DNA of 64,000 nucleotides, from the NCBI GenBank assembly GCA_001600055.1, contig BCIV01000006.1:248001-312000 (forward strand). The letters are read 5' to 3'. This DNA is from Filobasidium wieringae. Taxonomy: Eukaryota; Basidiomycota; Tremellomycetes; Filobasidiales; Filobasidiaceae. Positions within the stretch are counted from its first letter, which is position 1. The number at the start of each line of letters is the position of its first letter. Made by a program: the position numbers and the translations under genes. Of this stretch, positions 36,172-48,859 are shown one piece after another. The notes beneath the pieces are model-generated. The model was not told where the DNA came from. It saw only the letters and a list, made by a program, of their open reading frames with translations, and ran no database searches.

Positions 36172-39100
36172 ATGAATCTCTTAAATCTTACTCTACAGCC
36201 ACCGACATCGATCACGGCGTCGGTCATTGGTGGTTTCTCCGGAACTCCGAAGCAGCAAGAGATCGCGGTATGCAGAGGAGGAACGAGAATAGAAATCATG
36301 AAGCTCGACGAGCCGTCTCAAAGGTTGGAGACTCTTTATAGCTCCGAGGTGTTTGCTGGGATTCGAAGCATGATGCCCTTCCGGTTGACGGGGCAAGGAA
36401 AGGGTGAGCTTTCTCGTAGCTGTTCATAGCTGATTGCTCGTCGATATTGAATACTTTGTCCCGTCAGACTACCTAATTATCGGATCAGATTCTGGAAACT
36501 TGGCAATAATAGAATTTCATTTGACTCCTTCACCACGATTTGAAGTGCTGCACAAGGAGCCCTATGGAAAGAGTGGAGCAAGAAGGATGGTACCCGGGCA
36601 ATGGTTAGGTGTAGACCCAAGAGGACGAAGCTTAATGATAGGATCGTAAGCCAACATCTTGTTGTGGTTTATTTGAGGCCATTTTTGTTCAACTGACGCT
36701 TGATCTACATATATCAGTCTCGAAAAATCCAAGCTTGTATACGTCTTGAACAGAAATTCCGAAGGCAAACTGTTCCCCTCATCTCCCCTCGAAGCTCACA
36801 AGCAGAGCGCCATCATTTCCGCTATGATCGGCGTGGATGTTGGTTTCGACAACCCCATGTATGCATGTCTGGAGACAAGCTACGAAGAGAGTGACGCAGA
36901 TTGGACAGGCGAGGCGTTCGAGCGAGCGGAAAAGATGTTGACTTTCTACGAGCTGGACCTCGGTCTCAATCACGTTGTGAGGAAATGGAGTGAGGCTACG
37001 GACCCAAGAGCGAACCTGCTGGTTCAAGTGCCAGGCGGACAGAACGCTTCGACAGACAAGTTTGAGGGACCTTCAGGAGTGTTGGTGTGTTGCGAAGATC
37101 ACATCATCTGGAAGAATATCGACACACCAGCACATCGAGTACCTATCCCACGGAGACGCAACCCTTTGGCAGCTTCTGATGCGGAGCCTAAAGGACTTAT
37201 CATTGTATCAGCAGTAATGCACAAGATCAAGGTTAGCAGCGGAACTTGCAAGAGGAACTTAGTGTCTCTATACTGATTGCCTATGACGGAACCGCTTGCA
37301 GGGAGCGTTCTTCTTTTTGCTGCAAACGGAGGAGGGAGACATTTTTAAAGTAACAATTGACCACAGGGACGAAGAGGTAGTAAACATGACCATCAAGTAC
37401 TTCGACACAATCCCAGTTACCACAAACATGTGCATCTTGAAGAGCGGATATCTATTTGCCGCAAATGAATTCGGGAACCAGTAAATACTCTCTTCGACTT
37501 TGTTAGTTTGTGTCTAACTAAGCGACGTTTGTCTTTCTTCAGCAACCTTTACCATTTCCAAGGATTAGGTGACAACGAAGAGGAACCAGAATGGAGCTCG
37601 TCTAACTACCTGAACAATGGAATGACTGAAGAAGCTTTGCCTTTCGTCTATTTCAAGCCTCGGGCACTCGAAAATTTGCTTCTTACCGACTCTATGGACT
37701 CTCTCGATCCTATCGTTGACGCGAAGGCGTCTAACCTGTTGGGAATCGCCTCGGACACCCCACAGATCATGGCTGCATGTGGAAGAGGATCGAGAAGCAC
37801 ATTCAGGACATTACGGCATGGGTTGGATGTCCAGGAATTAGTCAACTCTGGCTTACCCGGTACTCCCAACGCTGTCTGGACGGTCAAAGTCAATGAAGAG
37901 GACGAGTACGACACGTACATCGTCCTTTCCTTCGTCAACGGAACGCTGGTTTTGACGATTGGAGAGACTATCGAGGAAGTCCATGATACTGGCTTCCTGT
38001 CGAACGGTCCTACGATCGCTGTGCAGCAACTTCGCGACGCAGGTCTGCTTCAGGTTCATCCTCTTGGTCTGCGACATGTCTTGCCCAACAAGACAGTCAA
38101 TGAATGGGCGTGCCCTCCGGGAACTCAGATCGTGGCAGCTACGACCAACAAGCGCCAGGTCGTTCTAGCGCTGAACACTGCTGAGCTGGTTTACTTTGAA
38201 TTGGATACGGATGGAACTCTGAGCGAATACCAAGACAGGAAGACGTTGCCTGCGAATGCATCCTGTCTAAGTATCGCCGAAGTACCTGAGGGACGACAAA
38301 GGACGCCTTTCTTGGTCAGTCCGTTCAAGAAATTGCGACTGTCAGCCGAAACTTACCCGTTTTACTCCTTTCGCAGGCTGTGGGTTGTGAGAACCAGACC
38401 GTGCACATCATCTCATTGGAAATGGAGAATACCTTCACTACCCTCAGTCTTCAGGCTCTTACTGCCCCTCCTACTTCAATCTGTCTTGCTGAGATGTTCG
38501 ACACGACAATTGACAAGAACCGACCTACACTCTTCTTAAATATTGGTCTGCAAACTGGTGTGCTGCTACGAACGGTCGTGGACCCTGTCAATGGTGAACT
38601 TACGGATACTCGACAACGGTATGTCTTGTCGGACCAAGGCTCCTTCGAGCTAATACTTACATGGCAAATCTAGGTTCCTTGGATCACAACCAGCAAAACT
38701 TCTGCGAACAACTGTGCACGGCTCGCCTGCAGTCATGGCTCTCTCCAGTCGATCTTGGCTGAACTACACTTATCAAGATCGACTGGAATTCACCCCCCTC
38801 ATCTACGATACCCTCGAACATGCATCGTCATTCTCTGCAGAACTTTGCCCAGACGGTCTGATAGGTATCACAGGAAACACCCTAAGGATCTTCATGGTGC
38901 CAAGGCTTGGACTGAAACTCAAGCAGGATGTCATTCCTCTGAAATATACCCCCAGACGATTTGCTTCCCACCCATACCATCCCCTTTCCTATGTCATTGA
39001 GACGGACCACCGAGTCTATGGTGACGCAGCCATTGAGCGTATTGCTGATGAGAAGGTTCGTCATGATTGCCGTCGCCAACTTCTCGAATCTCGCTCACAC

Positions 39101-40562
39101 TTTATCCTCACATAGCGATCATCTGGCAAAGAGGTTGATTTGTCCTTATTTGAACTCCCGGCGGCTGAGTTCGGTCGACCTCGAGCTGATGCTGGACAGT
39201 GGGGATCTCTCATTCGGGTAGTAGATCCGTTAGGTGTAAGTGAGGGACATTTGAACAGGTCGAACTAGTTCTAATCGTTATACGTATCAAGGCGGAGTCG
39301 CTGCAAACCATCGAATTCGATGAGAACGAGGCTGCTTTCAGTGTTGCTGTCGTTCCATTCGCTGAACGAGGGGGAGAGATAATACTGGTTGTCGGAACCG
39401 CCGTTGAGGTTACTATTTCTCCTCGAACGTGTTCCAAAGGTTTCCTTCGTCTTTACAAGATCAGTGACGACGGAAGATCTTTGGAATTCATGAATAAAGT
39501 CAGTCGAATGTTCGCAACCTGGCAACCTCGATCGACCCTAATTCCTTTCCATACTCAGACCCCTGTCGATGAAGTACCAATGGCGCTGGCCGCCTTCCAA
39601 GGCCACTTAGTGGCCGGGATTGGTAAAGCTCTCAGGCTGTACGAGCTGGGTAAGAAGCAGTTGTTGAGAAAATGCGAAAACAACGTAAGCCTAGGTGAGA
39701 ATGATCACGGGCTTAGAGCATTGATTCATCATCCCCTTTCAGAGCTTCCCTACTGCCATCCTGACACTTAATGTGCAAGGAACCCGTATTGTCGTTGGAG
39801 ACATTCAAGAATCGACCTTCTTCGTCGCGTACAAATCTATACCGACTCGACAACTGCTCATCTTCGCCGATGACACTCAGACGCGATGGATCACAGCCAC
39901 TCACATGGTGGATTACGAGACTGTTGCATGCGGAGACAAGTTCGGAAATATCTTTATCAATCGATTGCCGGATCACGTCAGCTTATCGGTGGATGACGAC
40001 CCGAGCGGTGCAGGAATTCTGCACGAGAAGAGTTATTTGATGGGTGCCGCGCACAAGACTAGCATGCTCGCTCATTACTATATTGGGAGCATTGTCACAT
40101 CGTGAGTCGTGCTTACCCATTCTCTTGTGTAAAATGTCTGACAGCAATTCCTGCAGAATTACCAAAATCCCCTTAGTTGCTGGAGGAAGAGATGTACTTC
40201 TCTACACTACCATCAACGGATCTATCGGCGCTTTGATACCCTTCCAGACTAAAGATGATGTCGAGTTCATGACAACGTTGGAGATGGTGAGTATCGTCTG
40301 ACTTTGTTTCGGTTGTGTGCCACCCCTGACCATAATGTATGATCAGCACATGAGAACTCTAGGCGTCTCTCTGGCTGGTAGAGATCACATCGCTTATAGG
40401 GGGTACTACGCACCTGTTAAATCTGTCATCGACGGAGACTTGTGCGAGGCGTTTGCTGCATTGCCTTACAACAAGCAGCAGCAGGTAGCAGGCGATCTGG
40501 AACGTGAAGTAGGTGAGGTGCTCAAGAAGATCGAAGGGTTCCGAACGAGCAGCGCGTTCTAA
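36172..40562 (+). CDS. RSE1: Splicing factor 3b subunit 3 (SF3B3/Rse1)
   Basis: Core subunit of the SF3b complex of U2 snRNP, needed for branch-site recognition. Thirteen exons: 36172-36403, 36468-36645, 36718-37231, 37302-37480, 37543-38314, 38376-38618, 38674-39055, 39116-39235, 39292-39498, 39559-39684, 39743-40101, 40157-40286 and 40348-40562; 1218 aa, the usual family length. The protein is built of three beta-propellers; recognisable blocks are [14 protein letters not shown] at the start, [33 protein letters not shown], the middle [14 protein letters not shown], and the C-terminal [25 protein letters not shown] and [12 protein letters not shown]. The intron-rich structure is ordinary for this genome. 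No sign of damage. Confidence 0.96.
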
Positions 40563-40787
40563 GCCTGATGGCTGTAAACATCCTTATCAAAGGACCGTTG
40601 TATATACCAAAATAACGAGATCTGGACTTTCCCATATATCATCCTATGAGCATGTATAAGCTTCAGAGTGGTTCTACGTTCAGACCTGAAAGTGTTTCGA
40701 GCAGGGAGAAACCCTGAGTGTTCCATCGAGCAGAGCCGGCGGGCGGATTGCGGTGTACATGTACACCCATACTGAGCCGGCTTTGTT

Positions 40788-41120
40788 TTGAAATATCTCT
40801 CGCACATACCATCTGCATCTCGACAGCAGTATAATCACAGAATAACATACAAGTATGATGCGCAGCCAGAGATCACCTTGAAGCAGCTTCCAGAAGAAGG
40901 GAAAGTAGTCAAGGGATTCTGTCCAAGAACCCTACACTTAACCGGTAGGTCCATTCCTACATATCTCTTGCCTGCCGTTCTCTCTTCGATGTCGATCCAA
41001 CATTAAATCACGAGCTGGCCAATAACGAGACCACACACCACTGCAACCGTGCCAGAAATCAGAAACATGAGAGATATGGTCCGACGGGTGCATCATCCCA
41101 ATTCAGTTTTCATCCACTAA
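40788..41120 (+). CDS. Possible small gene (uncertain)
   Basis: A frame ending ...YKYDAQPEITLKQLPEEGK and VVKGFCPRTLHLT meets a donor at 40945 (ACCG|gtaggt). An acceptor at 41055 then leads to EIRNMRDMVRRVHHPNSVF and a stop at 41118-41120. The phase agrees across the intron and the composition looks protein-like. No ATG is found at the 5' end, so an upstream exon would be needed; an ATG near 40648 is a candidate. It lies between the convergent RSE1 and MFS genes. No family recognised; it may be chance. Confidence 0.25.
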
Positions 41121-41245
41121 GACTTAATAAATCAACCAGCCGTTCTGTAATCAAAAGAAGACACCAGTCTAGGGCTAAAGAGCATGTGTTAAAGGTCATA
41201 ATGCTTGTGAGGCAATATCTTGATCTCGAGTACAAGAAGAGTCTC

Positions 41246-43253
41246 CTATTCGTCTACATCTCGCAGCGCGACCCTGCCCTTCCTAGTATGGAACCAAATC
41301 CTTGCGGTTAGCGCGATGTTCGTGATTGCTCCGAGAACCAGTAAGAGGACGTTAATAGGGGTAAAGTCACCATGGAAAACCCCCTTGGTCATGATATCCA
41401 TCGGAGTCAAGACGAGTCCTATCACGCCCGAAAGCGTCATGGCAAGACCATACACCTTGCCGAAATTGGCGAAACCAAAGACCTTCGCGTAGACATCGGA
41501 AACGAACGTGTAAAGAAGGGGTCTGTTGAAGACCAGCACACCGATCCCGAGGAGTTGTGGCACAGTTTTGGGGATCAAGGTCAGAATTCCAAAGGCTATC
41601 CCTAGCACGATGAGTACGAGACTGTTGGTCATGGTTGTTCGATGGTCGATCAACAAGCCCACGATGGGAATTCCTACGATTCCCGCGAGGGGTAGGAGGA
41701 CAGTGAACGCTGTGATACGATTCAATAGTTTCAACGAACCAATCACCAAACCATCGAATGCTTCTTGCTTACCTCTCGTCAGAGTGTCCGCTAGAACATC
41801 GTCTTTGGTATACCATTCAAGCTGGGATTGTACCGTGGCCAGATACCAGTTGGTCCTGATCATAGCAACAAACAAGTACAAACAGATGATCCTGATACAA
41901 TCATGTCAAGACGTCGATCAGCGGTTAACAGTAAGTTGTACACCATGGATCTTTACTCACCAAAACCAACTACTGGTCAACTGTTCTCTCAGATCCGCGC
42001 GGAACATCGCGCCGACTACTCCATCGCCCTTCCCACCATCTAAAACCTTTGCTTCCTCCTCCTCATCGTTCCCATACACACCCATAGCAGGAGTGGGATA
42101 GCTGACTCGAGAGAATCCCGAAGCGATGGGATCATCCCTAGTCGAGGCGAAGAAGGTGGTCTGAGGTGGGCTTCGCGCTCGAGCGAGATCATCGAAATCT
42201 TCCGTATCAAATGCTTCGATCGTATCCGATTGAGGAGCTGCTCGAGTATAGATTTGGGTAGGACCAGCAATAAGTTGTTGAATGATAATGCTGTTTCGAA
42301 GTAGCACATCAGCTCAATGTTTCCTCCGCAAGAAGCATGACTTACGCCACCGGGAACACCGAGTACATCCAGAAGAAAGTTCTCCTGTTGAGGGCGACGG
42401 GTATGATCAATTACCGTATCGTGTTCCTGGATACTTGAAATACTCACAAGTCCGGCCGTCCACCTAACTTGATGTAGACTTCACGGTAGATCAAGTAAGG
42501 TACCGAACTAGCATCGAACGCTCCAGTAATAGCTGCAAGTATTACTCCCGAGTATTTTGGGAAAGCGTTGGATACTACAAACAAAGATGATCATGTATGG
42601 TAAGAGTTTGTCTTGGCAGGTAGTTGGGCTGGTACTGACGATGGAATTGCGAGAGGAACATCGCCACACTCCCCAGAGCAATCAAACAGTAGCCAATAAG
42701 GTAAGTGTCGAACACTGTTTGAAGATTGTATGATGAGCACCTTGTCCCCTCTGAGTATTGGCTTAGATTCCTAATCTAACCCTTGTTGATGGTTTGCATT
42801 CCAAATATGATATTTCCGAACAGGAAGATGATGGCCCCTATGATGGTCGTCTTTTGTGGTCCGATACGATCCAGAATGTACCCAGCTGGTAACGCACAAC
42901 CCTGCAAATTATACTCGGTGTTCAGAATCTCTCTTGGCAGCTCTGAACTAAAGCGGGATGTTGTGACATACGTTGGTCACGACCGTCGCGATAGTGAACA
43001 TAAAATTCATTCTGGTATCGCTATCTTCGCAGTAAAGAGCTCCATCTCGACAAAACTGGGAGTAGACCCCTTCTTTTATCAAGACTGGTTTGAGGGCCGC
43101 GAAACCTGTTCAGACTTCTCATCAGCTCCTGCATGTGCATGCGATCGGATGACTTTCCGTACCAAATACCACTCCTGCGGTTGTGAAACACCATAGCACG
43201 CTACATGCGACCTGGACAATCCGTTTGTTCGAGCTGATCGTCTCTGCGTTCAT
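41246..43253 (-). CDS. Major facilitator transporter, SLC43/Fmp42-like
   Basis: Twelve-helix membrane transporter, probably for amino acids or similar solutes. Eight exons: 43163-43253, 42972-43105, 42781-42901, 42640-42714, 42448-42574, 42346-42384, 41961-42290 and 41246-41891; 520 aa. Recognisable blocks: VVFGFAALKPVLIKEGVYSQ with a following Cys pair, the MFS loop motif GYILDRIGPQKT, FLSQFHLSNAFPKYSG, and LTGAFD-like ITGAFDASSVPYLIYR. These match SLC43 and yeast Fmp42 relatives. A long acidic loop (residues about 235-310) separates the two halves. Exon boundaries mostly fall near helix ends. The substrate is not evident; yeast Fmp42 is itself poorly characterised. Confidence 0.87.
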
Positions 43254-43755
43254 TGTGAACTGCGTGTACGGTCCTGGAGGCGACAATGGGGGCTGGCGTC
43301 CGCTGGTAGAAAACGATACAAGTACATTTCGCTAGAGTGAGTGGAGTATGTTTGCTATTTGCTACCAGAGTAGCTCCAGTCAGTAGCTAGGTAACCGATA
43401 GATAAGGGATATCGCATATCCTTCGGAACCACGTGATTTACGTCATCAGGGCGGAAAACCTCCCGCTCGCTCGACCAGACAAAACGAATCAGAGATCATC
43501 TGCTCCCTCTCTATATCCGCATACAAACCACGAACCGCCGCTCAGGTCGGGATTGATCATGATGAACACTACTACCAGCGTTCGTCAATCATATGCATAA
43601 TCGTCATTCAACCGCTCGGAACCCAAAAATACATCTCATGCGACCTTGCTGGAAGGCATACCTCGAGGATCTCAAGAAACAGAGCTTAGTAACCTATCGG
43701 GAGCAAAGTCGAATAGTGTCAGATCGGGTCGATCAATAGATGAAAATTAGTCCTT
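43254..43755. other. Intergenic region: MFS promoter and prolyl-tRNA synthetase 3' flank
   Basis: 502 bp, no gene or repeat seen. Confidence 0.6.
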
Positions 43756-46614
43756 TCACATACTCCTTCCGAACATGGTCCATCTCTTGGCAGGCTGACC
43801 ACATCCAACACACTTCTGTCCCTCGGGCAACTTGCCGAATCGGTCCTGGTCGTAGGGGATACAGAGCGACTTGGCACCGGCGGAAGGAGCCTTCTCGTCG
43901 ACGGCCTGTCCCTTTGCAGAGCTGTATAGTTGGAACCAAACGCGACCATGATCTTGATCAGTCAATATCGGGGGTACTTGAACCTAGCACACTAACATGG
44001 TAGCACTCCTCTCCTTAATGTCATCCTCACACTTCTCCGCCTCACACCAAGGCATGATCAAAACGTTCTTCTGGTCCAAGCTAGGAACGACGTCCTCGAA
44101 CTTCTCAACCTTGACGATGTGATCGTCGTAAGCCTTCTTGGCCTTGTCAAACATGAGATGGTGAATCTCCTCGAGGGTGGCGGGAATGGTAGTCTTGATA
44201 TCAGCGGTAGAGATCTGAGACTTGTGTCCGTCCACTCGTCGAACAGCCTTGACCTCCTTGGCCTCGATATCTCGAGGTCCAATCTCGAGCCTGATAGGGA
44301 CACCTCGCAATTCCCAATCGTTAAACTTCCAACCGGGAGTGTATCCTTCCCTGAGATCGGCCTTGGCTCGAACACCGATCGACTTCAATTCGACCTCCAT
44401 ATCCTTACAAGCGTCGTAAATGCTCTGCTTCTCCTGCTCGGTCTGCTTGGCGTTCAATCCGACGGGAACGATGACGACCTGAACGGAAGATACTCGGGGA
44501 GGCATGACGAGACCCTGATCATCTCCGTGGATCATGACCATGACTCCGATCGTCCTGGTCGAAAGACCCCAAGAGTTTTGCCACACGTGAATCTTGTCCG
44601 ATCCATTAGGATCCTGAACGGTGATATCAAACATCTTTGAAAAGTTCTGTCCCAAACAATGAGAGGTTCCTCCCTGAATACCTCGTCCGGTAGTAGGGAT
44701 ATAACCCTCAACGGTAGTGGTGTAAAGACCACCGGCAAACTTTTCCTTCTCAGACTTTACTCCGGGAATGACGGGGACGGCCAAGAGGTCCTCGTACACT
44801 CTTCGATAGAGATCCAAGATCTGCAAGACTTCCTCCCCAGCCTCTTTCTGAGTCAAGAAAGCGGTATGTCCCTCTTGCCACAAGAACTCTCGGGTTCGCA
44901 GAAATGGCTCTGATGCAAGAGGTATGATCAGCGAGAAACATCCGTACAAGGAGAATCACGGTACTCACGAGGGTTCTTGAACTCCCATCGTACAACACTG
45001 TTCCACTGGTTCAGCTTCAAAGGCAAGTCCCTATGACTCTTGATCCACTTGGCGTAGTCTGATCCAAAGAGCCCTCAGGTCAAGATCCCTTTCTTCCCAA
45101 CTTTCGACTAGATGACGACTCACAAGGGTACATGACAGTCTCCGAAGTAGGCCTGATAGCAATAGGCTCGTCCAAATCCTTTTGTCCAGCCTTGGTGACC
45201 CAAGCGACCTCGGGTGCGAACCCTTCAATGTGATCCTTCTCCTTCTCCAATCGAGCGGAAGAGACGAACATAGGGAAATAACAATCCTCCACACCCAGGT
45301 TCTTGATCTCGTTATCGAACCAGTCTAAAAGGTGAAGGATAGAAGACCAAGGGCATTAAAGACGTGTTTTCGACTTTGATTCATAGATGAACTTACTCTG
45401 AATGTGTTGCCAGACAGTGTAAGACCAGGGTTTAAGAATGTAACATCCGGAAACATCGTAGTAATCCAACATATCACCCTTGATCAAGACCTAGCAGATC
45501 CAGTCACAAGTAGGTCAGTCATCACCTCCAATTTCTTGGTCGATCTGTTTCCACCAAGAGACGAGACTCACGTCAGAGTACCATCCGGCGAAATCACCTT
45601 CCTTGGTGTAGGAAACGGCCATCTCGTAAGCGTCCTCCTTCCTTCCGTCCTTCTTCTTCTCCACCTTTGCCACAGGAGCTTGAGCCTTGGCGACATCCCC
45701 CCTCTCAGCGACCTCGTCCTTTTTCATACTAGCGAAATCGACCTCCCTAATTTGAACGTTCTTGAGAGCGTTAGGATCTTCGTTCGAAGTTTGGAGGGAT
45801 TCGAGGTAAGGGATGACAGAGGTTCCGGGGATGAGGAAGGTTCGGGTCCACGAGTTTGTGTGGAATGCGACTAGGTCGGAGGAGGAGGAGATGGAGCTAT
45901 CGACGAGGATGTGAAGAGTGGAAGGGATAGGACCGGGGAGTAAGAATGGGGAGACTTTAAGATACACATCAAATCGGTTTCAGAACTAGCTCGGTTGGTG
46001 GATCATAGAGGACGATGACTCACGACCTCCCTTTCCTTGACAACCGGGCAGGACCTCCTTGACGAGGTCTTCCTGAGCCAGCCTCAGGTCCTTCATGTTG
46101 AGGAGCTTTCCAATGGCAGCAGAAGAAGTCTCGGTAGTATCCTTTGCAACGACCATGACTGGGGTAGGAGCAGCGGTCTTGGGTTGCTTGGGCTTGAAGA
46201 GGAGCTATTAGACGGAAGGTGTACATCGAGTCGAGTCAATCTACTGGATCCATTACAAAAGGAGCTAGTACTTACAGTCTTGCTCAAAGCGAAAGACTTT
46301 CCCTTCCATTCGTCCTTGCTCTTCAAAGCGGCATCCCACTCTACAACACCGGGACAATGTTCATGCTCGACGACTTGCTCGTGACTAATCTTCAAGTTGT
46401 CGAGACGAGAGATGATATCTGATTCAGAAATGGCGGACATTTTGGGAAAAGAGATTTTGGTGCGTTTATTCTTGTAGCCTCTTGTTTGTTGCAAAGAAAA
46501 AGGTGTGGTTATCGAGAGAAGTGGGAGGAGAGTTCGTCTAGTAGAAAGAGCTCTGAGAGGGGTGTTTCGGATTCTGGCAACTCGATATATTAATTTCGAG
46601 AGAGCCAATGACAT
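43756..46614 (-). CDS. Prolyl-tRNA synthetase with N-terminal editing domain
   Basis: Charges tRNA-Pro. Eight exons: 46276-46614, 46024-46204, 45572-45954, 45397-45490, 45124-45324, 44969-45058, 43997-44909 and 43756-43921; 788 aa. The first 58 residues are Arg/Ser/Leu-rich with almost no acid, a typical mitochondrial presequence; Met59 (46440) begins [19 protein letters not shown], so a second start would give a 730-aa cytosolic form. Next comes a YbaK/ProX-like editing domain as in yeast and protozoan enzymes, then the class II core with [15 protein letters not shown] (motif 2) and WGLSTRTIG (motif 3), and the eukaryotic C-terminal domain with a CVGCGQPAK zinc-type pair. The last intron (43922-43996) is placed by a gttagt donor. 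It shares a 359-bp divergent promoter region with the CBS gene. Confidence 0.95.
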
Positions 46615-46973
46615 GCACGAATTGGCGTGTTACTGGGGAGGGGATACAAGGGAAGATCGATTCGAGGTGAAGAGAATGAAGGTTGAATATTCTCGGGAAT
46701 GATCTCTGGTTATCTCGCTGCTGATTGCCTGACTTGCTTGCAACCCGAGGCATTCAGTGCCAATTAGAAGCGCAAACCATAAAGACAACATGACCCTTAA
46801 GCGCAACTGGGCACTAAGAGAATGGAGACCCCGCATGAAATGATTCCTTCCATTGCGTCTTTGAATCAGAATCATGTGCTTCATTTTATGTTTTTACTAG
46901 GACAACGACTTCAATCTTCATCCCGACATTTTAGAACTCACATTCTGATCTCCGAGCTACTACGTTCAGCATC
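46615..46973. other. Divergent promoter region, prolyl-tRNA synthetase / CBS gene
   Basis: 359 bp between two ATGs; no distinct motif identified. Confidence 0.6.
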
Positions 46974-47822
46974 ATGTCCACCAGTCCAGCCGCAGATAAA
47001 TACAGAGGAGCAGTAGTCGAGGTGAGTTTCCCGCACCTCTTAATTCAAGTAGACTTACACTCAACCATCACATCCATCTTCATATTGAACAGGACCTACA
47101 ACTATCCCCCGCGTTCTGTCTACCGGAGACGGCCAACATAGCTTCAGCATTGGAAGCAGCTTACGAGCGGGAGTTCGATTACCTACCGTGAGTGTGAGCT
47201 TTTAAAGGGTGGCATTCCGGGATCAGATCATAAAGGACTGATCCGACTCTTACTCTAAATATGAACGCGGACAACCAGGGTATTGAACCAAAACAGAAAA
47301 CCTATTGGTTACTTGGACGTGACCGCTTTAAAATCCAAGTTCGAGGAAGGTCTGGCAAAAGAGGTCAGTCGGTCTGCTCCCCTTCGACCATACAGTATCG
47401 GACACAGACTAAAATCGCTCGATCGACCTCTCCGATCAAATCAGAACGATACCCTCCGTAAGCCCTCCTCCCTTCTCCCCATACCTCTGTCTTCTGACCT
47501 CGCTTTCCCCTCTTCCTTCAAACAGGCCAACACACAACCCTCTTCCTCCCTTCCCGCTCCCTGACCTCTAAATCATACACCATAATCCACCCCCTCACAC
47601 CCCTCTCCGAACTAGAATCCTTCTTAGCCGAACAAAAGGGAGAGTTTGCTTTGGTCACTGATCAAGGCAGACGATGGGTTTTGGCCGTCGCTACGTTGGG
47701 AGACCTGGAGGTGAGTTAGCGGATAAGGAGTTCAGACGTTTCGTTTGAAGCGGTTGGGGGAGGAAAAAGTTGGGCTGATTGGATCCTTTGGGCGATAGAC
47801 TTTTGTGAAACGTAGAGGATGA
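46974..47822 (+). CDS. Small CBS-domain protein
   Basis: Five exons: 46974-47021, 47093-47187, 47279-47457, 47526-47710 and 47799-47822; 176 aa. The first CBS motif reads AFCLPETANIASALEAAYER followed by FDYLPVLNQNRKPIGYLD; the second reads TPLSELESFLAEQ then FALVTDQGRRWVLAVATLGD. The pair would form one Bateman module, which in other proteins binds adenine nucleotides. No other domain is attached. A possible donor at 47364 is not used: reading through keeps the frame into the second motif. A cytosolic regulatory protein is likely; the partner is unknown. Confidence 0.85.
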
Positions 47823-48289
47823 GAGGACTATGGGCGGCTTCTCTTCCCATTGTCAAAGGTTTGTGATAAGATAGATGTTGTACGAGAGCTGGGTGGAATA
47901 ATCCCGATCGACGAATTAGCTTGATATTGAATGGATACAATCGAGGGGAGACCGGGTCGTTGAGTATGAATCGAACTCTGGTCGCTTTTACGGACAGAGC
48001 TATAATATGTATAGTTCCGGGATAACCGGATTCCTTTTACGACTACCTCATTCTTGCAGCAAGGTATTGCAAGGATAGGTACACGCACGAATTTCCTTCT
48101 CGTCTGTTATGGTATTGTCGATCTCGATCTCTACAACCTGATACTTTAGTCCTCTTGGCTATATCCTGCTCGAGCGTAACTTCGCCTGTGCTGCGTATAC
48201 AGTCACTCCTCATGCATAGCTCGGTCTCGTTCGTGGAATTGGACTCGACTGGTGCATCCCTCTGATATCGAGCTTTGTGCCGCCGTCTC
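47823..48289. other. Convergent intergenic region
   Basis: 467 bp between the CBS gene and the unrecognised minus-strand ORF. Nothing else is supported. Confidence 0.55.
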
Positions 48290-48859
48290 CTATAAGCCGC
48301 CGCTCCGATCATCAAACCAAACCCGCCTACCCAGTTCGTACATGGTGGTTCGACCATCGTCGGGGAAATTCTCGAGTCCGCGATATCTACCCTCGGCTAT
48401 GAAGAGCTGAACGGATCGCCGGTCATGATGTATAAACACTTTGGCGGCCTTGGTCCACCTTTCTAGGAATAGGGCGTCGTGTACTGAAGCTGTAGATCCA
48501 CGCTCTGATCGTTGAGAGAGGATCAGTTTGATAAGTCGTACTCTCAACTCATGGACGGAAGTCCCGTCAACTCTTCGGATACAGGGTGCTAGGACCGCGC
48601 GACCTCCGCTTTCAGTATCCCAAACCGCTGTGACTGCAGCCATGTATGATGCGGGATGTAGTGCTTCACCGTCGAGCGTTCGGATAATGAACTCCTTGAT
48701 GATACTCCATCTAGCGTCCTGATCCGCGCGGAGATCTCGTGTTGGCTTGATCCGCATGACCCGCATGTCTCCCGTGGCTGGATTGTCGTTCATTTGAAGT
48801 ATGTTGTTATGTATTTGAAAGCTCGGCCTCAGTTTCACGAGGCAGTAAGTGAGGATCAT
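48290..48859 (-). CDS. Hypothetical protein, intronless
   Basis: A single open frame of 189 codons from the ATG at 48859, or 167 codons from a second ATG at 48793. The composition is balanced and protein-like (for example RWSIIKEFIIRTLDGEALHP, and a C-terminal ELGRRVWFDDRSGGL). No intron is needed, which is unusual here, where nearly every gene has several. No signal peptide or membrane segment in the shorter form. I recognise no family. It could be a lineage-specific gene or, less likely, a chance frame. Confidence 0.5.
   Translation of the reverse strand: MILTYCLVKLRPSFQIHNNILQMNDNPATGDMRVMRIKPTRDLRADQDARWSIIKEFIIRTLDGEALHPASYMAAVTAVWDTESGGRAVLAPCIRRVDGTSVHELRVRLIKLILSQRSERGSTASVHDALFLERWTKAAKVFIHHDRRSVQLFIAEGRYRGLENFPDDGRTTMYELGRRVWFDDRSGGL

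Noticed and set aside
41000..41090. Hydrophobic minus-strand segment between RSE1 and the MFS gene
   Set aside because: It is only about 25 residues with a stop upstream in frame and no start, so it is likely the shadow of the plus-strand sequence.
15526..46614. Functional clustering of tRNA-Pro with prolyl-tRNA synthetase
   Set aside because: They are 28 kb apart with many unrelated genes between; coincidence is the simplest reading.
47364..47401. Possible intron (gtcagt...cag) in the CBS gene
   Set aside because: Using it breaks the frame into the second CBS motif, while reading through keeps it.
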